This document shows positions 22,226 to 33,944 of a DNA stretch of 64,000 nucleotides, in pieces. Each line of letters starts with the position of its first letter. Positions within the stretch are counted from its first letter, which is position 1. Source of the stretch: Dipteronia dyeriana (Eukaryota; Streptophyta; Magnoliopsida; Sapindales; Sapindaceae). The translations under genes and the position numbers were made by a program. The notes below the pieces were generated by a model. It ran no database searches and was not told where the DNA came from. It worked only from the letters and a program-made list of their open reading frames with translations. The stretch is from the NCBI GenBank assembly GCA_032871835.1, contig CM065297.1:41727098-41791097 (forward strand), read 5' to 3'.

Positions 22226-23835
22226 TAATGTGAAACAAATATTATAGTGTGTATAATATTAATCTAGAGGGGGGGTGAATAGATTTTAAGCAAATTTACC
22301 CAATTTTCGTTAAAGGTCAAGTTTACGAAAATACCCCTAACTAATTACAACAAAATCACAAGTGTAAAGATTGCGGAAATATTAAACACACTTGAGATAT
22401 ATGTGGAAACCCTCCAAATGGGAAAAACCACGGGCTGATGAGTGTGCCACAATAGAACCTTGAATCCACTAATGGCAAGAGAATTACATCATAATCCTGG
22501 TCTAAATTCACCACCACTACCTAATCCTGGTATAAGTGAACCTAGTCCATCTTGCTTGCGATTTAAGCTACCTACTCCCGGAAGCAACAAAAGTCTTACT
22601 TCTCAATGAAGATATAAAATGTCCTATGTGAATATATGATGATATTCAATGAACAAACAAGGCTACGAAACCCTATATGCTTATCTAGGGTAATGAGATG
22701 ACAATTAGTGCAATCCTAGATATCAAGAGCTAAATGACATGTTCAATAAGCTTAGCTAAACATAGATCAAACAATCCTATGAAGCTATCACAATACAACA
22801 CTCAATCATGGCATCACAACAATCTCTAATTTGTATCTAGAAAATGTTTTAAGAGCATACAAATAATTAAAGAGAAGGCTTAGCAAGTAAAACACTTAAC
22901 TTGTAAGATGATAGTGAAAAACTTACCAAGCAAGATGTGATGAAGCAAACCTTTCCATTGATGCACTATAAATGAACTTATATGATGCAAGATGAAGTTT
23001 TTATGCACATGGGAATGCTTTGAGTGATTAAAAATGAGTTCTTGGAAGAGTTTTTCTTTGAAATGTGTTCTAAGGAAAATATATGATATTCTGAACTCAT
23101 ACACGACCTTAAACCAAAGTGTTATATATATATATATGAGATCCAAACAAAGTGAGGTCGTTTTGGAAAAAACGTTCCAGCTTCCTCTGTATGTGCTGGT
23201 GACGTGTGCTGGTCGAGTAGCGCACCACCAGCGCACAACTAAATTTTACAATAGGTGCTGGATGAGTGGCGCATCCCAGTGGCGCAACATATGTGCAAAT
23301 CCTCTGGAATGTTTGCATTGGTGAGGTTGTGCTAGTCGAGTAGCGCACCAACGCACACCCATTTTTTTTCAACTGTGGGCAGGTGCAACAGCGCAACTCA
23401 ATGGCACAACACATGCGACGATCCACTAGAATGTTACACTGGTGAGGTGCGCTTGTCGAGTAGCGCACCACTAACACAAAGCCTAGTTTCAACACTCAAA
23501 CACACAAAAACAATAAGTTCAAGAGTGATGAAAAATGCATCCTATTCTAATGCCTAGCATGACATAAAACTTTGATTACAAGATGCAAATAAATCAACAA
23601 GAGTCATTTAAATCAAAATGCACACAAGAATAAACACATAACATATATGAATAAGAGTTATGCATGAGTATGTGACTGTGTGCAACTATCTCTTAAAGCA
23701 AGTAAGCACAAGAATTTTACCTTCGGTGCTTCTCCTCTTGAGGTCTTGAGAGCCTAAGCTACCCTCACATAATACCCCAAACATGTGATTTGTTCACGAA
23801 ATAAGCCAATCAACAATTGAGGACTTTACATAATG
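22226..23835 (-). mobile_element. Solo LTR of family A with TSD TAATG
   Basis: The 1600-bp LTR (22231-23830) runs TGAAACAAAT...GGACTTTACA and matches LTR-A of E1/E2. TAATG lies at 22226-22230 and again at 23831-23835. No PBS or polypurine tract flanks it. It has the GC-rich block (about 23190-23480) and the TA run (23122-23138). Confidence 0.93.
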
Positions 23836-24151
23836 CATGTGCATACATGAATAAGTGTGTATATGTCACACCAAAGTTTGCACAATGATGCAGGGACACA
23901 TATGAATGCTATGTGTGTGTGTGCCTAGGCCTTGCAAGAGGAAAGATGTCTCAATATAATTTAGCTAAGATGTATCAATATACTTTGGCTAAGCAATGAA
24001 GCTTTGTTCCACTTATAGCCAACACTTTTCTTGAAATGTTGTCCAGTCTTCCTTGGAGCTTGATGGTCCATAAATCCTAAACAACTAATCAATACAAAGA
24101 AAATATTGTTTTGATATAGAATTTTGCTAACGCAAACTCAAAAACCTAATA

Positions 24152-24660
24152 GGGACACAATCCCATACTCGACCATGAAGTTTTCAAATTCTTGGTCAAT
24201 GTACTCATCTTCACGATCCGATCATAAAGTCTTGATAGTATTTCCTAACTGATTCTCAACTTAAGCTTGGAACTCTTTGAACTTTTCAAAAGTTTTCTAC
24301 TTCCATTGCATTAGGTAGACATATCCATATCTAGAGTAGTAATCTATATTGGTGACATAATAGTAATAACCACCTTTTGCTTTAACTTTCATTAGTCCAC
24401 AGACGCCTGAATGTATAAGTTCTAGTGGTTCTTTGGCTCTTAGCTCTAGTAAACGGTCTCTCGATCATTTTGTCTTCTAAACAAGATTCACAGGCAGGTA
24501 AGGTACTAACCTTTAACTTACTTAAAGGTCCATTTTTTACTAGTTTATCTAACCTATCAAGGTTAATGTGGCCAAGTCTTAGATGGCACATATACGTTTC
24601 ATTTTCTGCTGAAATCTTTTGTCGTATTGTTTTAGGTTTTTCAACTTTAAACAATTAAGT
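24152..24660 (-). pseudogene. H pre-integrase and truncated integrase
   Basis: The frame from 24654 down has the zinc motif HLRLGHINL and CESC (His, His, Cys, Cys kept, though the usual Trp before the first His is Cys). The core then continues with frameshifts and stops through a YSRYGYVYLM segment and a SDRED segment (second catalytic Asp kept). It is cut at a GIVS segment by the family-C LTR at 24151. The Glu of the active site is absent because of the cut. Confidence 0.85.
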
Positions 24661-25361
24661 TTTGAGCAGTGTAGTATGTATTAACATCCTTAAAGCACAC
24701 AAGTTTTTTCCATTTAATCATGAACATATATTGAAACCATTCTTTGCAATAATAACATCTTTATTACTAAAAGAAACAAAATATAAATGTTCCAACAACT
24801 TGGAAACTGAAATCAAATTTCGAGTGAATCCAGGAATTTAAAATACATTATCCAAAACAATAAAACAACTTCCAATATGTAGTCTAACTACACCCACTGC
24901 TCAGGCTTACACGACATCTCCTTACCTAACACACATCGAGAAGGCTCCCTCCTCAAGCTCTGTCCCAAAATCAGTCTACTGCATTAAAGAACGAACATGG
25001 TTAGCGACCCTCGAATCAAATATCCAAGGTAAGGAATCATCTTCCACTATACACGATGCATAAGTAAATCATATTTACCTTTTGTCTTTTTCTTCTTGGA
25101 TACCTTATCTAGATACTGAAGACAATTTCTCTTCTAGTGGACAACCTTGTCTCAATGGAAACACTTTCCTTTGCCCTGGTCGATGGAGGCGCCCTTTTTC
25201 TTGCCTTGGGCTTTCTTGGGTTTGGGCTTACCCTTTGCCTTCTCATCATACCTCTTCCTCTTCTTATTTCAAGAAGAAGATGGATTGGCAACATTTGCTT
25301 CACCGACCTTACTTTTATTGCCCTTTATCAAGGACACAAAAGTAGTGAGCTCATTAAGCAA
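24661..25361 (-). pseudogene. H protease region and degenerate zinc knuckle
   Basis: Around 25113-25165 the minus strand encodes KGKCFH, a stop, DKVVH, a stop, KRNC: a CCHC knuckle with its second Cys codon turned into TGA. Around 24990-25065 lies WIFDSRVANHV, the aspartic protease site with the Gly of DSG changed to Arg. Downstream, several stops precede a segment FTRNLISVSKLLEH of the pre-integrase type. Confidence 0.78.
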
Positions 25362-25913
25362 CTAAGTGAGACTAAATCTTAACTTGTTCATCCCACAGTT
25401 ACTCTTGCACTGATCAAAACTTTTAGGAAGAGTCGTCACTTTGGTGCTCACCTGACTAAGTTCATCAATGGCCCTACCATTGATTTCTACCATTTTGAAA
25501 TAGGACATCATTCTCAAGACATGTTCCCAAATAGATGCACCCTCTTTCATCCAAGCAAGCATTAAGGAACAAATAGCTTCATGCCACTTTTGCTCAGAAG
25601 GTTGCCTGAACATAGCCTCCAATGACTCCGTTATTTCAAATGCAGTACCTATTGCTTTGTGTTTTGGAACAATCACATCTATAATACTAGCTAATAGATA
25701 CGTTCGGGCTTTCTCATCTGATGAGACCCATTTCTCATATGCCTCATGAATAGTTTGTGCGGCATGGGCAATAGGCTTTGAAGGACACTCCTCCATAAGC
25801 ATAAAATTTAAGTCGTTGGTGACCAAGATTGCATTTATTTTATCTTTCCACTTTATGTAGTTTTCACCAGTGAATTTGTCGTTAGTGAGGATTTCTAATA
25901 AAGCAGACTACAT
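25362..25913 (-). pseudogene. H gag N-terminal and central part
   Basis: The start is the ATG at 25913-25911, but the next codon is TAG. After it the frame stays open for about 180 codons: KFTGENYIKWKDKINAIL, then a copia-gag core with EKARTYLLASI, TESLEAMFRQPSEQ, FKMVEINGRAIDELSQV and a TTLPKSFDQ segment. The single early stop could be one C-to-T change in CAG. Gag builds the particle. The style differs from the SIRE gag of E1/E2. Confidence 0.85.
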
Positions 25914-26613
25914 TGCTGAAAAACATAAATTAAGAATCCATTCAGTCATACATTCATAACATGTGCAAATATTTAGGCATAAAATTAAACATGATGCATG
26001 AACACGTTTAATGAATAAGAACAACCCTAAAAAAATGTTACTACTCCTCGACAACCCAACCTACCACAAGAAAGTGTCCCCTTAAGATCGGTCAAATTCT
26101 TGCATGTTGGATCGAGACATTCTCAATCAAATGATATACCAGAATAACTATTGTTCCTCTATCATTCAGCCATCGTTTAATTAGTCAGTTTTTTAATTAA
26201 CTATTTTAATTAAAACCTTATGAGTGTAACCTATCATTTTAGATCTCATGAGCTTAACTCGAGAATAGCCACATTAGGGTCGGTCAATCCCGAAAAACCC
26301 TCTGAAATTCTATTTGTTAGGAAGTCAACCTAGGTACTGATTCTTATGTAAGCCATACTTCGGGAGGACGAAAGCAAAATCATCTCGAGGCCCCTATCGA
26401 ATCTTACGTTGTTAAATTGATATGGAGACTATGGGATATAATGTCATATATCCCTCTCCCACTCACTATTTCATAATTAGGGTTTTATATTATTATTAAT
26501 GCACCCATATTAAACCAAATTAAATGGCTTATTTCATTCTAAGTGTCTAGAGCATTAATTACAAATTATTATAATCCTAATCCAATAACTAATAAACTGA
26601 TTTGATTTTTAAA
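25914..26613 (-). other. H leader, gag-proximal part
   Basis: About 700 bp upstream of H gag on the minus strand have no open frame and no RNA gene that I recognise. It is interrupted at 26613 by E4 and continues at 46035. Confidence 0.6.
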
Positions 26614-26936
26614 TCTTAGGTTTTAGATTTGTATTGGCTTGATTCCATTACAAAACTTCATTTCTTTGTACAGTTTAGTTGCTTAGGTGGTTCGTGGTGA
26701 TAAGAGCTTCAAGAAAGAAAAGCAACTTCTTATTATGCAAAGTTTGTCTTCAAGAGGATTGGTACTATTCTTGGATGCTAAGGTATCGAGATTCTTCTTC
26801 CTCTTGCAAGTCGTAAATGCACACACACACACATAACTCATACATATGTGTCCCTACATAGTTATGCACCATTAAATGCGACCACACACACACAATTCAT
26901 ACATTTATGTACCTACATCGTAGCACATCATTTGGT
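26614..26936 (+). repeat. E4 5' LTR, first part
   Basis: It aligns with 43931-44236 of the 3' LTR and ends in TTGGT, the target site of E3. It contains CA-rich runs (ACACACAC near 26820-26895). Confidence 0.9.
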
Positions 26937-29393
26937 TGTTAGGATTATGCTCGATAGCAAGAGTATAATAATGTATTTGACAATCTTTTCATATTACTAA
27001 AGTGATTTCTAGTTTAACAAATCTTATAGCATTTATACTTAATTATTATAATTGTCAAAAGTAAATAATCATAAGGTCAAGATGACTATGAGAAAAGAAG
27101 AATTGTTCATACATATAGATATGTATGAGGTAGACATAACTCTTTATTTAGTCTTGAATAATATTCACAACTTAAGATAAAAGGTTAGGCGCCTTTACCT
27201 TGTTAAAGTTTTAGATTCTTTTGCTAGCATTTGAGTGGGATCAAATGTGTTATGATGAGTCTAAAATCGTCAAAGTGTGGTGTCTTTGGGCAAAAGAATC
27301 TAATGCACTGGGTGCATTGAATTGGATCACAGTGAAATACTTTATCTAGAACCGTCAATAGATAAAAGTTTTCACTTGAAGACAATCGGAGAGTCTATCT
27401 CAATCCTAAGATAAATGATGGACTTATAGTTTCAAGTGTTATCATTTGAGCTATCAATGAGTACAATTATGTAACATAGTCTATCCTCGACAGTTTGGTG
27501 GTATTCATTTGTTAATCGATAGAGGACTTCATTTATAGATATGGACATCGTAGATCCATTTATGAAATGAGAGTAGAATATCATCATATGGATGTTTTGA
27601 GGTATTGGATATTAAATCTTAACGTTAAGTTTTCAATAGTGTCTATTTAAACATGGCTTCTAGACAAGTCAAAATATTCAAGTTCAAAATGTGGTCATAT
27701 GAGTAAATATCGTAACTTGGAGAGCTAGAGGCGGTCTATGAGCTCTTGGCGATTACTGATATTCTTCACGAGGATACACTTTCTCCAATAAGGTTGTCTA
27801 GGGTATGAATGAGTAACATCAACTTATTCTATCTTTATTTAAGAGTTCAATTTTAGTTCTTTAGTGGAATGAACTAAAATTAAATATATCGGACCTAAAT
27901 GAATCATTTCTTGATTGTGATTGGGTTGTGTCTATTGGAGCTTAAGTATAGATAGCCCACCAAGATCCCTAATCCACACGAACTTGCGTGGATCACTTGA
28001 TATATTCTACCGGACCAATTTAGGGGTCCATCTAGAATTGTATTGAGGCATGTGGACTTGTTTCTAATGTTAAGAATGGGTCTAATTCACATATGGACTT
28101 TTTATAAAGGTCAAATGGATTTAATAAAACAAGAAAATATATATTATCCCATATATATTTGTATGGGCGGCAAGGCTATTTAGAATAGCTTAATTATATT
28201 ATTTTATTTTATTAGCTAATTAAATAGAAATTAATTAATTTGTTGATTAATTAATTATCTAATTAAAAGTCAAAATCTTTTTCCTAGTAGGAGATGGTCT
28301 TCTAAAATTATATTATTGTTGGTAGTATAATTAATGTTAATGACTATATTTGATAAGTAGATAAATAAAAGGAATTATTTATCTAATCAAATTAGGAAGT
28401 CTTTAATATGGTTACAAATACACTATTGTGTTGGATTAGGAGTCTTGGTGTAGGATAGAATTCTTTTTGAAAAGGATTATTAATCACCAAGTAAACCTAC
28501 CGAAGGAAAGGATTCTTAACCACCAAGTAAACCTACCTAAGGAAAGTATTCTTAACTACCAAGTAAATCCTTCTTAGGAAAAGAATTAAGTCTCCTAATT
28601 ATTATATTCTACGAAATTTTGGCCAGCTATGTATATATAAGAGGAGGATAGAACTCCTTTTAGATAAGAATTCTTAACTACCAAATAAATCCACCTAAGG
28701 AAAAGATTCTTGCCAACCAAGTAAATCCTTCTTAGGAGAGGACTTATGATCTTATGTATATAGGCTTGGAAATTTTGGCCAGCTCTAATTAATTGAAAGA
28801 ATTAATTTCGGCCAAGCTTGGGACTTTCTAAAGAGAGAATTCGGCCAAGCAAGAGAGAATTTTGAGGGAGAAAATTTTTGGTTTTTACTCTGGACAACAT
28901 TCGACCAACTCATAGAGATAGTGTGAATTCGGCCAAGCAGAGAAAACGGGAAACTTTTTTGTTTTCGATAGTACACTAGTATCCTTTACATTAAAAGGGT
29001 TTTGTGTAAAAAATCGAATCAAGGTTCATGCAAGTTTCAATCAAATTGATTGATAATTCATAAGTTGCCGGACGTTCTTGATTTTTCTCTTGGAAGATTA
29101 TTGTGACAAACAAGGAACAAGATTTTGTTTGTTTTCATCCTCAGGTATACAAGATAAAGAAAGGGAGCCCACACTCCTAGGTGATTCACGTTCATGATTG
29201 GATTGGAAGATCTTACAGAATCAATTCCGCGCTTGTTCGATCGTCACGAGAAAAAGGTACGACACTTTTTATATACATCAATTAATCAAGGGTTAAGGTT
29301 CTGGTTCCATAAAAGGGATTTTTTTTATTTATACGCAAACCCTAATTTTCTAATTTTTCTCACACTTCCGTTGTGCGTGGTTTTTTCCCTACA
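26937..29393 (+). repeat. E3 5' LTR (family B)
   Basis: It begins TGTTAGGATTATGC and ends TTCCCTACA, followed by the PBS. TATA-like TATGTATATATAAGAG lies at about 28628-28644. It has three units of a 36-bp repeat near 28478-28590, against two in the 3' LTR, which accounts for most of the length difference. Confidence 0.95.
28478..28590 (+). repeat. 36-bp tandem repeat upstream of the family-B TATA box
   Basis: Three imperfect units of the type GGATTCTTAACCACCAAGTA... in the 5' LTR. A related unit pair lies at 28664-28740. The 3' LTR has two units at about 35915-35995. Confidence 0.8.
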
Positions 29394-29394
29394 A

Positions 29395-29410
29395 TTGGTA
29401 TTAGAGCCTA
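29395..29410 (+). other. E3 primer binding site
   Basis: TTGGTATTAGAGCCTA one base after the LTR; close to the complement of the initiator-Met tRNA 3' end. Confidence 0.92.
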
Positions 29411-29696
29411 GTTGTACCCTTTATTAATTGATGTATGTGTTCATGAATCTCTTTCTTTTTATTGTATATATGCATGTTTTAGAAAGAGGTGGCACTTTAG
29501 GTAATCGCATATATATTTACATTGGAATGTATTGATATATATATGTTTTATATGTGGATTGTTATTGCTCAATTTTTATCCTAGAATTTCAATGTATTTT
29601 ATTTTGGGATTGTAACAAGAAGGGTGGTCTATCATCGCCATAATTTCGTTCTTGGTAGTTGCTAAGTTTTTTTTTATTGTAATAAAAACAACCGGA

Positions 29697-29895
29697 ACAA
29701 GTTTGGGACCGTGCGAGCCGTAGCAACAAACGTTCGTGCGAAGTGAACGCAACCACGTTTGTTGTGGCCTGGGCTGCGCATGGCAGCCCTTTAAGGGTTT
29801 GTGGCAAGTGCATGCTCATCGATAAGGGCCAAGGGTGCCCACGCCCATAGGAAGCAGCCAAGAGAGTCCAGACGATGAAGGTCGCGTGAAGACTT
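29697..29895 (+). promoter_or_regulatory. GC-rich stem-loop block in the E3 leader
   Basis: About 300 bp after the PBS the AT-rich leader changes to a GC-rich block. It has a perfect 10-bp inverted repeat (CAACAAACGT at 29724-29733, ACGTTTGTTG at 29755-29764) and a perfect 7-bp stem with 5-base loop (GGGCTGC-GCATG-GCAGCCC, 29771-29789). The position suits a packaging or dimerisation signal; that role is inferred only. Confidence 0.5.
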
Positions 29896-30637
29896 GTTCA
29901 CCAAGAAAGGAGTTTTTTGTATTCCAAGACGTATAATTTACTTGCTTTGGATGGACCAAAATTGAAGCTATTTATATTTGTTGTAAATATTGCAATGTTT
30001 GTCATTGTTTGATAACATGTCATATAGAATAGGAGTGCCACTCATATATCTCTTTTGGTATGAACATGCATTGAATGGTTTAAGTATCTAAATTGGCATC
30101 TAGATAACTTGGTAAATCAGTCTTTGGAATTCGATCACATGCCTTAAAAAATTGAGTGGGAGAAGGTGTTTTGGAACACTTACGACCTCCAAGTTTAGTT
30201 GTGCTTTATGTTTCGTGAATGACCTCCCAAGAGGTATTCACGAATGGAATTTAGCAAGATACTTTCTTACAAGGATAGACTAGACAATTAGCCTAAACGA
30301 TATCTACTCCTAGATGAGGGATATTCTTAAGGGATTACATTGAAGGTCGATAACTTGATAACACACTCAATGTAATTTTATTAATATCCTCCCAAGAGTT
30401 TTGGTTAATAAAATTGCAAGGCTAAAATTGAAAATGTTGGTTGTTATATTAACAATTAGGTGGGACCTAGTTCAACTAGTACATGTTGCGAACTCTTAAA
30501 TGAGGCATGACATTTATGGGTGTTGGATCACCGTTGAATTTGTACGATTGAATTATTTTATTTTATTCAAGATAAATGTTCAAAAGAACTTTACCATGAT
30601 TATTTACTTATATAATTTTTGTTATAAAAATGAAATT

Positions 30638-31160
30638 ATGACCCCATCCCTAATCAACATCCTAAAAGATTATACTTTAACTGATGATAATTATGTCACA
30701 TGGAAAAGGTAAATTGGGTTGTTACTGCAAGCTGAAAAACATAAATTTGTTACGTCTATTCCTTAACCACAAAACTAATGAATCTACTCATGAGCAAAGA
30801 GATGAGTATCAGTAGTGGAAGTCTTCAAATGAGATGGCTAAATGTACGTTACATTATGGCCATCATTTTTGATGTGTTGAAACAGCAACATGAAGGAATG
30901 GAGACTGTTGCCGATATAATGTCTCTAGAGGAGATGTTTGCTATGAGGTCTAGGACTACTAAAAGAGAGGCAGTGACTGCTTTTATGAATCTTAGGATGA
31001 AACCTGGACATGATGTGAAAGATCACATGATGAAAGTCATAGCACATCTCAACATTGATGAACTGAATGGTACTAAGATAGATTATGAGATGAAAATTGA
31101 CATGATCGTCAACTCAATGTCAGATTCCTTTGATCAATTAAGTTGGACTACACCTTGAAC
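30638..31160 (+). pseudogene. E3 gag
   Basis: The start ATG at 30638 gives MTPSLINILKDYTLT and NYVTWKR, then a stop. A frameshift leads to the frame 30778-31158 with MSLEEMFAMRSRTTKREA, FMNLRMKPGHDVKDHMMKV and a DMIVNSMSDSFDQL segment typical of the copia gag core. It is broken by at least one stop and two frameshifts. Confidence 0.85.
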
Positions 31161-32312
31161 AATAAGGAATACACCTTACAAGGGATGATGCAAGATGTTC
31201 AAAGTACCAAGAAAATCCTTGTGAAAGGCAAGGGTCAAGAGATTTATATGCTTGGTAAGTTACGACTGTTAAAGACCCGTAAGAAGGTCAAAAGACAACA
31301 GAAGAAAAATCAACTTGGGCCTTCTTAGAAGAAGACCAAAAAAGTAACCAAGATCAAAGGAAATTGTTTCTTTTGTGGTGAAAAGGGTCAAAGGAATAGA
31401 CTAAATAAGAATGAACTCAACTTGCATTTAGGCAACAGAGCGTTAGTGTCTACTAGTGTAGTGGGAGATATCAGAATCAATTTAGATTCTTATAGGCTTT
31501 TAGTTTTAATAAATGTTTATTATGTACCACAATTCAAGAGGAATTTAATTTCTGTCTCTTGTCTAAATAAATTTGGATATTCGGTTACTTTTTATAAAGG
31601 TTTTATTATTAGTAAGAATAACAACATTGTTTGTAAAGGTACATTGAAAAACGGTTTATTCTACTTGCCTAGAAATATCTCTCACTTGTTAGACACGGAA
31701 TCAACGGAACCTAATCATAAAAGAGTAAAATCATCGAAAGATGAAACCTACCTTTGGCATTTGCGCCTAGGTCATATTAACCTTAATAGGATTAAAAGAT
31801 TGGTACGTGATGGACCTCTAAGTGACTTAAAGGTTGATGATCTAACAACTTGTGAATCTTGTTTTGAAGGTAAAATGATCAAAAGGTCGTTTACGACCAA
31901 CGGGACAAGAGTCATCGAATGTTTAGGATTGATACACACTAATGTGTGTGGACCCATGAGCATTCAAGCTAGAGGTGGATATGAGTACTTCATCACTTTC
32001 ACAGATGATCACTCAAGATTTGGCTATGTGTATCTCATGATACGTAAGTCGGATGCTTTTGACATGTTCAAAGCATTTAAAGCTGAAGTTGAAAATCAGC
32101 TTGAGAAACGCATAAAAATATTGAGGTCTGAACGTGGTGGAGAATATCTATTTGGTGAGTTTCAGCAATATCTTATTGATAATGGGATAATTTCTCATTT
32201 TTCTGCACTAGGCACACCTCAACAAAATTGGGTGGCAGAAAAGAGAAATAGAACTTTTTTGGACATGCTTAGGTCTATGTTGAGTTATTCAACGTCTTCT
32301 AATTCTTTTTAG
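31161..32312 (+). pseudogene. E3 gag end, pre-integrase and integrase; no protease active site
   Basis: The frame from 31143 runs through a Lys-rich part to a zinc-knuckle remnant (CFFCGEKGQRNR, His lost) and continues directly into the pre-integrase segment (LNLHLGNRALV, YYVPQFKRNLISVSCLNKFG). There is no DSG or DTG between. The integrase zinc ligands are present (HLRLGHINL, CESC). Counting from 31422, the first catalytic Asp is Asn174 (IHTNVCGP), the second is Glu237 (RSERGGEYL), and Glu273 is kept. It ends at a TAG where a Trp codon is expected (NSF, stop, GY). Confidence 0.88.
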
Positions 32313-32802
32313 GGATATGCTTTATAAACCACGATGTACATTCGAAACGATGTACCATCTAAGTCGGTTCATAAAACAATGCATGAGTTATGGACCGGGC
32401 GAAAGCCTAGTTTATAACACTTAAGGATATTTGGATGTCCTGCACACGTGTTGAGAGGAAAGACAAAAACGATGGAGTCTCGTTCAGAAACATGCATATT
32501 TGTAGGGTATCCAAAACGAACAAAAGGATATTATTTTTTATAGTCCTTCGGATCTTAAAGTATTTGTTTTGAAAAAAGAAAAATTTCTGGAAAAGGACTA
32601 TATGAATAATTTTGTGCCTAAAAGTAGAATTGTCTTGAATGAGCTTTCAGGAGATATAATTCCACAGGAGGTTTTACAACCAAGCCCAATTGTAAGTTCC
32701 ATACATACACAAGATCAACAATCATACCTCACTGTAGTGGGAGGCTTAGTAGACAACCCGAGAGATACATCGGTCTAGGAGAATCTAAAGAGAATCTCCC
32801 GG
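32313..32802 (+). pseudogene. E3 integrase C-terminal module and linker
   Basis: Frameshifted pieces read YIRNDVPSKSV, then an HLRIFGCPAHVL segment, a TCIFVGYPK segment and the frame 32569-32778 with a variable Pro/Gln-rich linker. All belong between integrase and RT in copia pol. Stops near 32320 and 32415 break it. Confidence 0.75.
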
Positions 32803-33944
32803 ATGACTATGATACCTATACATACAAGGAAGCAATGGAAGATGTTGATTGTTGCCATTAGCAAAAAGGCAATGCAATCCAAAACTGTGTCTATGTTCAA
32901 AAACAAAGTCTGGTCTCTGGTAGACTTGCCTAAAGGTATAAAACCCATTGGGTGTAAGTGGGTATACAAGAGGAAAAGAGGAATGGATGAAAAGTTGGAA
33001 AACTTTAAAGCTGGATTGGTAGCTAAAGGTTATACGCAGAAAGAAGGTATCGATTATGAAGAAACTTTCTCTCTTGTGGCCATGCTTAAATCCATTAGGA
33101 TACTCTTATCAATTGCATCATCTCTAGACCTAGAGATTTGGCAAATAGACGTCAAGACAGCTTTCCTTAATGGAAGTCTTGATGAAAGCATCTATATGAT
33201 GCAACCAGAAGGATTCATTGAAAAAGGCCAAGAGGAAAGGGTTAGCAAGTTGCAAAGATCCATATATGGATTGAAGCAAGCATCCTGATCCTGGAACATA
33301 AGGTTCGATTCGGCCATGAAAAGTTTAGGATTTATTCAAAACCTTGATGAACCTTGTGTATACAAAAGGATTAAAGGTGACAAGTTTGTTTTCCTAGTTC
33401 TTTATCTTCATGATATACTACTCATCGAAAACGATGTAGATGTATTGACATCAATAAAAGAATAGTTAGCAAAACAATTTGATATGAAGGACTTAGGAGA
33501 AGCAAATTATATTCTTGGTATCCAAGTCATAAGGGATAAAAAGAATAGAACGATTGCATTTTCTCAAGCTTTATACATAGATAAAATCTTGTCTAGGTTT
33601 CAATGCAAGATTCCAAGAAATGTGTGTTACCTTTCAGACATGGAATCAAACTTTCTAAGGAACAAGTTACTAAGAATGAGCATAAAGAGCAATTCATGAG
33701 TAGGGTTCTATATCCATCGGCAGTTGCAACTCTCATGTATGCAATGCTCTACACTAGACCAGATATTTGTTTTACTGTGGGCATAGTTAGCAGGTTTCAA
33801 TCGAAACCTGGTCCTGATCACATGACGGTAGTCAAGAATATTTTCAAGTATGTTAGGAGAATGAGTGATTATATGCTTGTATACTCTGGAGGAAATTTAA
33901 TTCCCGTTGGGTATACAAATTCTGATTTTTCAGTCAAATTCTGA
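32803..33944 (+). pseudogene. E3 reverse transcriptase with mutated YVDD
   Basis: The frame 32803-33288 holds the RT start (VWSLVDLPKGIKPIGCKWVYK) and the palm motif EIWQIDVKTAFLNGS. It stops within the SIYGLKQAS box. The same frame resumes with the active site at 33403-33414 reading YLHD: the first catalytic Asp is His. GEANYILGIQVIRD (33484 on) and the YTRPDICFTVGIVSR segment of a shifted frame follow. Confidence 0.9.

Larger units (their letters stand above)
17613..24151 (-). mobile_element. Rearranged family-C LTR inside H, hosting two solo LTRs
   Basis: The minus strand starts at 24151 with TATTAGG (TGTTAGG in other copies) and follows the family-C LTR at 60767. The pieces in order are 24151-23831, 22230-22184, then 19905 down to 17613. 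They are interrupted by solo LTRs at 22231-23830 and 19906-22178. The section equivalent to about 61400-62150 of E7 is present twice (19778-18905 and 18518-17652). The distal minisatellite and LTR end are missing, and no flanking duplication is seen. The H integrase is cut at GIVS on the right, but H resumes only at the RT linker on the left, so DNA was lost. Confidence 0.78.

Noticed and set aside
28478..28590. Regularly spaced repeats that might suggest a CRISPR array
   Set aside because: Units are adjacent without unique spacers, imperfect, and lie in a plant LTR.
29589..29861. 90-codon minus-strand frame over the GC-rich leader block of E3
   Set aside because: Antisense to the element, no domain; it is open because GC-rich DNA has few stops.
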